Origin: Microcaldota archaeon
GTDB taxonomy: Archaea; Micrarchaeota; Micrarchaeia; Anstonellales; Bilamarchaeaceae
NCBI GenBank assembly: GCA_018813445.1
Contig: JAHJBR010000103.1
Span: 1 to 9,313 of the forward strand
Length of the DNA stretch: 9,313 bases
Direction of reading: 5' to 3'
Shown: positions 6,865 to 9,313 of the stretch, piece by piece
Position numbering within the stretch: the first letter of the stretch is position 1
Layout: each line of letters begins with the position of its first letter
Notes under the pieces: generated by a model
Database searches by the model: none
Told to the model about the DNA's origin: nothing
The model's input: only the letters and a program-made list of their open reading frames with translations
Program-made: the position numbers and the translations under genes

Positions 6865-7734
6865 TTATCCCTTTTTTATTTTGGCTATGAAAAAACCCTC
6901 GCTGTGAAAATGGAATGGGTAGATTCTTGCAACTTTTTTGAATTCTGAACCGTATTCGGATAGGCCGGAATCGTGGGAAAAATCTAATTCTGTACTAACT
7001 GGAGTTAGTTTTGCACCGGCTCTTTTTTCTAATAGTAGTTTAACAACTTCTTCATTTTCTCGTTTTTCATAAGTGCAGGTTGAATAAACGAGTTCACCGC
7101 CTGGTTTAAGGGAGTCGTAAGCTGAGAAAAGCATTTTTATCTGGGTTTTTGAGAGCTCGTAGCTTAAATTTGGGGTGAATTTTTTGTATGCGAACGGTTG
7201 TGATAGTGATGAGCAGGGGGCATCCACAAATGCCTTTGAAAAATATTTAAGAATTCCTAATTTAGTAGCATCGCGAACAGTTACTTTTGTATTTATTACA
7301 CCTAAACGGGCGATATTTGCGAAGAGCGCAGAGGCACGCTCCCATTTCACATCGTTGGCAAGGATTGCGCCTTTATTTTGCATAAGCATTGCTGCATGTG
7401 TGGTTTTTGAACCTGGGGCTGCTGCTGCATCTAAAATCAAGTCGCCTTGTTTTGGATTTAGAATTAATGAAGGGAGCATAGATGACAGAGATTGTGTATG
7501 TAGATATCCTAAAAAATATTCCCAAGTTGCACCTAGTCTGGATGAGTTTTCGTCTTCTGAATAGAACCCAAATTCATAGAATGTGGGTTTGAGTTTTAGT
7601 TTAGTGGTTTTGAAGAATACTTCTTTGGGGATTTTTAAGGTGTTGATTCTTATTGTTGGCTTTATCTCTGTGGAAAGGACCTTATCTGCGTCCGTGAATG
7701 TGGAAAGATAGTCTTTGAATTGATTTTCATCCAT
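6865..7734 (-). CDS. NOL1/NOP2/Sun family RNA cytosine-C5 methyltransferase
   Basis: SAM-dependent m5C methylase, 289 residues. A short N-terminal region with PTIRINTLK (26-34) is followed by the Rossmann core. Motif I for SAM is DAAAAPGSKT (102-111), where most members have CAAPGGKT. Motif IV is DAPCS (171-175, Cys174) and motif VI is YSTCTY (217-222, Cys220). The two cysteines are the ones that form and release the covalent RNA adduct in this family. The ending R-I-Y-P-F-H-F-H-S-E-G-F-F-I-A-K is also characteristic. There is no C-terminal PUA module; the next gene supplies one. The target (rRNA or tRNA cytosine) cannot be told from sequence. A TATA box 25 nt before the ATG indicates a leaderless mRNA. 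Confidence 0.92.
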   Translation of the reverse strand: MDENQFKDYLSTFTDADKVLSTEIKPTIRINTLKIPKEVFFKTTKLKLKPTFYEFGFYSEDENSSRLGATWEYFLGYLHTQSLSSMLPSLILNPKQGDLILDAAAAPGSKTTHAAMLMQNKGAILANDVKWERASALFANIARLGVINTKVTVRDATKLGILKYFSKAFVDAPCSSLSQPFAYKKFTPNLSYELSKTQIKMLFSAYDSLKPGGELVYSTCTYEKRENEEVVKLLLEKRAGAKLTPVSTELDFSHDSGLSEYGSEFKKVARIYPFHFHSEGFFIAKIKKG

Positions 7735-7755
7735 ATGTAAAGGATACTACCAACA

Positions 7756-7763
7756 TTTTAAAA
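7756..7763 (-). promoter_or_regulatory. TATA box of the RNA methylase operon
   Basis: TTTTAAAA is centred about 25 nt upstream of the ATG at 7732-7734 on the minus strand. This is the spacing expected for leaderless archaeal transcription, and no Shine-Dalgarno sequence is present. The element is a perfect palindrome, so direction must come from the flanking BRE. Confidence 0.5.
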
Positions 7764-7793
7764 CTCGAGATGCAGATCTGGAAAGATTAGATA

Positions 7794-7804
7794 GTAATGA
7801 AAAT
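7794..7804 (-). terminator. Oligo-T terminator of tRNA gene
   Basis: Read on the minus strand, the bases just after the discriminator A are ATTTTCATTAC, with a TTTT run at 7803-7800. A short T run right after the gene is a usual archaeal termination signal. No hairpin is needed or seen. Confidence 0.35.
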
Positions 7805-7818
7805 TGGGCCTGCGGAGA

Positions 7819-7904
7819 GTACCACCTTATCTATTCACATCCGTCTGTCTTTTGGGGGTGAACGACTTAGCCCCTTTTCTTTTGGAAAGAAAAGGGGATA
7901 TGGC
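7819..7904 (-). other. T-loop tRNA intron (59/60), 86 nt
   Basis: Removing these bases restores a 7-nt T-loop between CGGAG and CTCCG. At the junctions a bulge-helix-bulge-like fold can form: exon C55-C56-A57 pairs with intron TGG near the 3' end, and beyond the 3-nt bulge AA|G the intron start CCATATC pairs with GATAAGG near its end (one mismatch). Inside lies a perfect 12-bp hairpin and a second TTCAC/GTGAA stem. The position 59/60 is a known non-canonical archaeal intron site. The central helix is short (3 bp plus a T-T), so the motif is relaxed. Confidence 0.7.
7871..7897. repeat. Perfect 12-bp inverted repeat inside tRNA intron
   Basis: CCCCTTTTCTTT (7871-7882) and AAAGAAAAGGGG (7886-7897) are exact reverse complements with a 3-nt spacer. 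In the pre-tRNA this forms the central hairpin of the T-loop intron. Confidence 0.85.
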
Positions 7905-7926
7905 TTTGGACTCCGGACCTATGGCT

Positions 7927-7965
7927 AACTCAGTCTTCGTCATCTAATTGTCTTAGAGGACGCCA
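7927..7965 (-). other. Anticodon-loop tRNA intron (37/38), 39 nt
   Basis: Its removal leaves a 7-nt loop CTTATAA closed by ATGGT/GCCAT. The exon bases C32-T33-T34-A35 can pair with intron TGAG (4 bp, one G-T), with bulges TA|T and TT|A in the positions expected for a bulge-helix-bulge. The intron core folds as CGTC/GACG plus TCTAA/TTAGA around loop GACAA. The intron-side bulge is larger than canonical, so this is a relaxed motif. Confidence 0.75.
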
Positions 7966-8033
7966 TATAAGACCATCGCTCTAACCTGGCTGAGCTACAG
8001 GCCCATGAATACCTAAAAATAAGGCTGGAAATC

Positions 8034-8041
8034 TATTTAAA
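8034..8041 (-). promoter_or_regulatory. TATA-like box of tRNA gene
   Basis: Read on the minus strand this is TTTAAATA, centred about 33 nt before the tRNA 5' end. With a TSS about 26 nt downstream it leaves a leader of about 7 nt for RNase P to remove. On the plus strand the same box is only about 20 nt from the ATG at 8058, which is short for leaderless expression of that gene. Confidence 0.4.
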
Positions 8042-8057
8042 GAGTGGTTTTGGCTTT

Positions 8058-8552
8058 ATGAGATACTGCAAAGGGTTTAAAACATTGACAACGCCAATAA
8101 AAACGGTTGGAATGGATTTGTTAACTGGCTCATTTGGAGCTTTTGCAAAAAGAGTAATGCATGCTGTGCGAATGGGAAAACTCAGCGAACAGGATGTAAA
8201 GGCTTTGGAAATGCTATTGGAGAAAACAGGAACTAGATATACTGTTCTTTCAAGAGCCACAGTAAACATGTTGGGGGAAGGGGATGAAGGAAAACAGGAT
8301 ATGAGAGAATTTGTAGGTATTATAGAGGCAGCTGGGAAAAGGATTAATCAGGGTAAGACTCCTTTAAGTGAAGAGGATAAAGGAAAGCTTCAGAATCTAT
8401 TTGTAAATCATCAACTTTCATTAAAGGCGGCTAAAAATTTTGCTTTAAGTATAGATGCTGTGCTTGTTGGAGAATTATTAAGCCAAATGAAAGAAAAGGA
8501 TTCAATTACACCAAAAAAGACAGTTGATTCGGATAGGAGAGTAACAGTTTGA
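8058..8552 (+). CDS. Hypothetical helical protein
   Basis: Protein of 164 residues that I do not recognise. It is nearly all alpha-helical and charged, with no signal peptide or clear membrane segment. Residues about 18-60 (FGAFAKRVMHAVRMGKLSEQ, then VKALEMLLEKTG) and 72-145 form amphipathic helices. The tail (SITPKKTVDSDRRVTV) is polar and likely unstructured. It is divergent from the tRNA gene and leads a run of three co-directional genes; the next one follows after about 12 bp. The start is uncertain: ATG 8058 gives a basic N-terminus, while ATG 8112 (MDLLTGSF) would shorten it by 18 residues and better fit the TATA-like box at 8034-8041 with a short leader. Function unknown. Confidence 0.65.
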   Translation: MRYCKGFKTLTTPIKTVGMDLLTGSFGAFAKRVMHAVRMGKLSEQDVKALEMLLEKTGTRYTVLSRATVNMLGEGDEGKQDMREFVGIIEAAGKRINQGKTPLSEEDKGKLQNLFVNHQLSLKAAKNFALSIDAVLVGELLSQMKEKDSITPKKTVDSDRRVTV

Positions 8553-8564
8553 GTGTGTGGAAAA

Positions 8565-9074
8565 ATGAAAACCAAACTGACCCCTGAGCTGTCTTACATA
8601 ATAGGATTATGGTCTAAAAGAAGGACTGTTGAAGGAATAGGTATAATTGGGTATCCCGAGGCGCAAGAAGTTTTTGTAAAGGAAGTTTTGTCACAAAATC
8701 TCACTCCGTCGGATAAGATGCTTACAGATGCAGACAAAGTGTATTTTTATCATAGTAGATATCGTAAGTTTTTTCAGCAAGTTGAAGAAGACAAGCTGGA
8801 AAGATACAAATATTTGAATGAGTATGCAGCTAGTTATTTGGCAGGTGTTTTTGATGCTGTCGGTGGGATAACCGAGCGTGGTGTGGTGTACCTAAACAGG
8901 TTTAATTCGATTGATGAAGTATTATTATTGCGATTAGGATTCCCTGTTAAAAAAAGTGAAGGGAAATTATTAATTGGAAGGCCCAAGGCGTTTTTACTAT
9001 TTATTAAAAACTACACAAAACTTTTTACAACCCACCCAGTCATGGAGACGTTGAAAAAAAAGGGAAGAAGATGA
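8565..9074 (+). CDS. LAGLIDADG-fold protein, catalytically degenerate
   Basis: Protein of 169 residues with the two-repeat layout of a monomeric LAGLIDADG homing endonuclease. Repeat 1 (about 8-80) begins ELSYIIGLWSKRR. Repeat 2 (about 88-155) begins SYLAGVFDAVGGI (residues 90-102) and continues with GVVYLNRFNSIDEVLLLRLGF and KAFLLFIKNYTKL, as in the family. In this family the acid before the last Gly of the motif binds the catalytic metal; here it is Val99 in repeat 2 and Arg19 in repeat 1. The protein is therefore probably not a nuclease but a domesticated DNA- or RNA-binding protein, as in bacterial WhiA. I prefer the ATG at 8565. A GTG at 8553, directly after the previous stop, is possible and would add four residues. 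Its stop overlaps the NAD kinase ATG by four bases. Confidence 0.7.
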   Translation: MKTKLTPELSYIIGLWSKRRTVEGIGIIGYPEAQEVFVKEVLSQNLTPSDKMLTDADKVYFYHSRYRKFFQQVEEDKLERYKYLNEYAASYLAGVFDAVGGITERGVVYLNRFNSIDEVLLLRLGFPVKKSEGKLLIGRPKAFLLFIKNYTKLFTTHPVMETLKKKGRR

Positions 9075-9313
9075 GATTCAAAATAATAGTTAATAGGGAA
9101 AAGAAATGGGCTAAAAATCTTGGGCAGAAAGTTGCTAATTTTATCCGAGGAATGGGATCAAAGATAGTACTGAAAAATGAGGAGGTGAGTATAATCATTG
9201 GGGGAGATGGAACAATCTTTTTCCATAAAGATAATGCAAATGGAGCGATTTTTGCCATTGGTGGAAAGAATAGTGTGGTTTGTCAGACTAAAAAAGAAAA
9301 CTGGAAGAAAAAG
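9071..9313 (+). CDS. nadK: NAD kinase, 3'-truncated by window end
   Basis: The first 81 codons of an ATP-NAD kinase, which phosphorylates NAD to NADP. The ATP/NAD-kinase signature G-G-D-G-T (residues 44-48) follows a hydrophobic strand (VSIII), and the strand-turn GAIFAIGGKNSVV (58-70) follows where the family has the P-x-x-G-I-N region. The N-terminal part before GGDGT is short, which fits compact archaeal versions. The frame stays open to the last base of the window. The ATG overlaps the previous stop (ATGA), so translation is probably coupled to the LAGLIDADG-like gene. The GGDGT motif is also found in diacylglycerol kinases and sphingosine kinases, but the short N-terminus and context favour NAD kinase. 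Confidence 0.75.
   Translation, partial: MRFKIIVNREKKWAKNLGQKVANFIRGMGSKIVLKNEEVSIIIGGDGTIFFHKDNANGAIFAIGGKNSVVCQTKKENWKKK

Larger units (their letters stand above)
7805..8004 (-). tRNA. tRNA-Ile(UAU) with two introns
   Basis: The exons give a 75-nt cloverleaf. Acceptor GGGCCTG pairs with CAGGCCC perfectly (7 bp). The D-arm is GCTC/GAGC with loop AGCCAGGTTA, including G18G19. The anticodon stem is ATGGT/GCCAT (one T-G pair) with loop CTTATAA, anticodon UAU followed by A37. The variable loop is AGGTC, the T-stem CGGAG/CTCCG, and the discriminator A; CCA is not encoded. Exons are 8004-7966, 7926-7905 and 7818-7805. Two introns interrupt it, at 37/38 and at 59/60 in the T-loop. U36-A37 and the overall exon sequence fit tRNA-Ile, which would read AUA. 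The T-loop is TCCAAAT, with C where U55 (pseudouridine site) is normal. The exact splice points are inferred from stem geometry, so the anticodon depends on the intron starting after position 37. Confidence 0.85.

Noticed and set aside
7175..7564. Plus-strand ORF of 129 codons
   Set aside because: It is antisense to the SAM-binding core of the RNA methylase and resembles no protein.
7871..7897. Rho-independent terminator
   Set aside because: The hairpin lies inside the tRNA intron between two exons that must be transcribed together.
7927..7945. Box C/D guide RNA in the anticodon-loop intron
   Set aside because: An ATGACGA and a CTGA are present, but they are only a few bases apart, leaving no room for a guide, and the first differs from RUGAUGA.
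8565..9074. Active homing endonuclease
   Set aside because: Both catalytic acidic positions are replaced, and the gene is in an operon instead of an intron or intein.
9040..9258. Minus-strand ORF of 72 codons
   Set aside because: It is antisense to the NAD kinase start, whose GGDGT motif and ATGA coupling are clear.
1..9313. CRISPR array, insertion sequence or phage module
   Set aside because: No regularly spaced direct repeats, transposase, integrase or terminal inverted repeats were seen.

Overview
The window looks like a chromosomal segment of an archaeon, probably a small-genome, DPANN-type lineage (for example Micrarchaeota- or Diapherotrites-like). The placement is inferred from gene content, not from a search. 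The archaeal signs are Pelota, an archaeal-type phosphopantetheine adenylyltransferase, a split NOL1/NOP2/Sun methylase with a separate PUA-like partner, TATA boxes about 25 nt upstream of start codons (leaderless transcripts), and a tRNA gene interrupted by splicing-endonuclease-type introns. The DNA is AT-rich and gene-dense with very short spacers.

Layout. (1) Positions 1-1005, + strand: the 3' part of a thioredoxin-fold protein that carries an apparent one-base frameshift near 125-128, then an unknown helical protein coupled to it by an ATGA overlap. (2) 1041-3209, + strand: a large membrane-anchored extracellular protein with Cys-rich motifs, a carboxypeptidase-regulatory-like beta domain and a transglutaminase-like domain whose active site looks degenerate. 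(3) 3210-4190, - strand: a fusion of phosphopantetheine adenylyltransferase and a DUF84 NTP phosphatase. It is convergent with the previous gene with no base between them, and divergent from pelota across a 49-bp spacer centred on one TATA-like element. (4) 4240-6443, + strand: pelota, 5-formyltetrahydrofolate cyclo-ligase and PurN, a tight operon joining ribosome rescue with folate-dependent one-carbon and purine metabolism. (5) 6435-7734, - strand: an operon of an m5C RNA methylase and its PUA-like partner. (6) 7805-8004, - strand: a tRNA-Ile(UAU) gene with two introns, one in the anticodon loop (39 nt) and one in the T-loop (86 nt). (7) 8058-9313, + strand: an unknown helical protein, a LAGLIDADG-fold protein lacking its catalytic acids, and the start of an NAD kinase that runs off the window.

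The most notable item is the doubly interrupted tRNA. The exons rejoin to a 75-nt cloverleaf with complete stems and anticodon UAU. A UAU anticodon implies that AUA codons are read directly instead of by an agmatidine-modified CAU tRNA. Other points for a second look are the catalytically degenerate LAGLIDADG protein in an operon with NAD kinase, the symmetric bidirectional promoter, and the frameshift in the first gene. No CRISPR array, insertion sequence, rRNA or replication origin was seen.
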